From Pseudomonas mosselii (GTDB lineage: Bacteria > Pseudomonadota > Gammaproteobacteria > Pseudomonadales > Pseudomonadaceae): a stretch of DNA of 64,000 nucleotides. The position numbers were made by a program, and so were the translations under genes. Under the pieces are notes generated by a model. That model was given only the letters and a program-made list of their open reading frames with translations, was not told where the DNA came from and did not search any database. The stretch is from contig NZ_CP081966.1 of NCBI RefSeq assembly GCF_019823065.1, positions 5,487,501-5,551,500 of the forward strand. Reading direction: 5' to 3'. Of the stretch, positions 63,766-64,000 are shown in pieces; within the stretch, counting starts at the first letter, position 1, and each line of letters starts with the position of its first letter.

Positions 63766-64000
63766 ATGAACCGCACCGGCCGCGCCCTGACCCTGGGCTG
63801 CCTGTTGCTTCTTCAGCCTCTGCTGACCTTGGCGGAGGGCGGAAACTCGTTGCTGATTCCAACGACGGGCCGCTGCACGCTCGATACCGCACCCGAAGAC
63901 CTGCAGAACGCCCTGAAGGCCTGCGAGCAGACGGCGGAATCCGGGGATGCCGAAGCGCAGTACGAGCTGGGCGAGTTCTACTACAGCGGCACGCCGCGCC
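63766..64000 (+). CDS. Sel1-repeat (TPR-like) exported protein, N-terminal part
   Basis: The frame starts at ATG 63766 and runs off the window end after about 78 codons. It begins with a signal-peptide-like segment (L-T-L-G-C-L-L-L-L-Q-P-L-L-T-L-A) and continues with A-E-A-Q-Y-E-L-G-E-F-Y-Y-S-G, the start of a Sel1 repeat. Sel1 proteins scaffold protein complexes, often in the envelope. Confidence 0.8.
   Translation, partial: MNRTGRALTLGCLLLLQPLLTLAEGGNSLLIPTTGRCTLDTAPEDLQNALKACEQTAESGDAEAQYELGEFYYSGTPR

Overview
The window comes from a GC-rich gammaproteobacterium, most likely a Pseudomonas of the P. putida group. This is inferred from the 16S rRNA fragment, the thiD-thiE-hemL order, the GabP, RhlE and DUF2788 genes, and short REP-like palindromes. 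It opens with the 5' half of a 16S rRNA gene on the minus strand, with a leader, boxA and three tandem sigma70-type promoters, and it ends inside a Sel1-repeat protein gene.

Region 1 (1.26-5.5 kb) holds an MFS exporter divergent from a LysR regulator. The regulator is followed by a secreted alpha/beta hydrolase and a stand-alone APS kinase (cysC).

Region 2 (5.5-22.2 kb, minus strand) is the most unusual part. Reading in the direction of transcription, it encodes a periplasmic HlyD-like adaptor, a GAF-like plus HlyD inner-membrane adaptor, an M50 metalloprotease fused to an HlyD domain, an aspartyl/asparaginyl beta-hydroxylase-like protein, a sulfotransferase, a GNAT acetyltransferase, a small DUF6916-like protein, a phage-tail-collar (Mdp-like) protein, a 2462-residue LEPR/DUF4347/Ig-repeat giant protein and a TolC-family lipoprotein. 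Three ATGA stop/start overlaps tie the core genes together. I see the periplasm-spanning and outer-membrane parts of a type I-like export machine but no ABC ATPase. I read it as a candidate ABC-independent secretion system with its own cargo and cargo-modifying enzymes. The cysC gene converging on this cluster could supply PAPS to the sulfotransferase.

Region 3 (22.4-40.7 kb) is mostly housekeeping and metabolic: gabP; a CorA-like transporter with a coupled 31-residue membrane protein; an RLAN/RimK-type ATP-grasp ligase divergent from a GNAT-C39 fusion; more GNATs; an MDR oxidoreductase; HAD phosphatase-tesB; a histidine phosphatase; an HDAC-family deacetylase; a BaiN-like flavoprotein; rhlE; an EamA exporter with an Lrp regulator; a NYN nuclease-like protein; DUF2076 and YciC-like genes.

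Region 4 (40.7-51.1 kb) is an acquired island in the helicase gene hrpB. A truncated 3' copy of hrpB lies on the left and a full-length hrpB on the right; they share about 1.6 kb of nearly identical sequence in direct orientation. Between them lie a Septu-type anti-phage pair (ptuA-ptuB, clearly AT-richer than its neighbours), fragments of several genes, a degenerate IS66-family element and an unknown single-pass membrane protein.

Region 5 (51.1-64 kb) returns to core genome: a YceK/YidQ-like lipoprotein, a cation-efflux (CDF) protein, DUF6515, an Lrp regulator, DUF2788, rluE, amn, an AidB-type acyl-CoA dehydrogenase, a 7TMR-DISM histidine kinase, thiD-thiE-hemL and the start of a Sel1-repeat lipoprotein or periplasmic protein.
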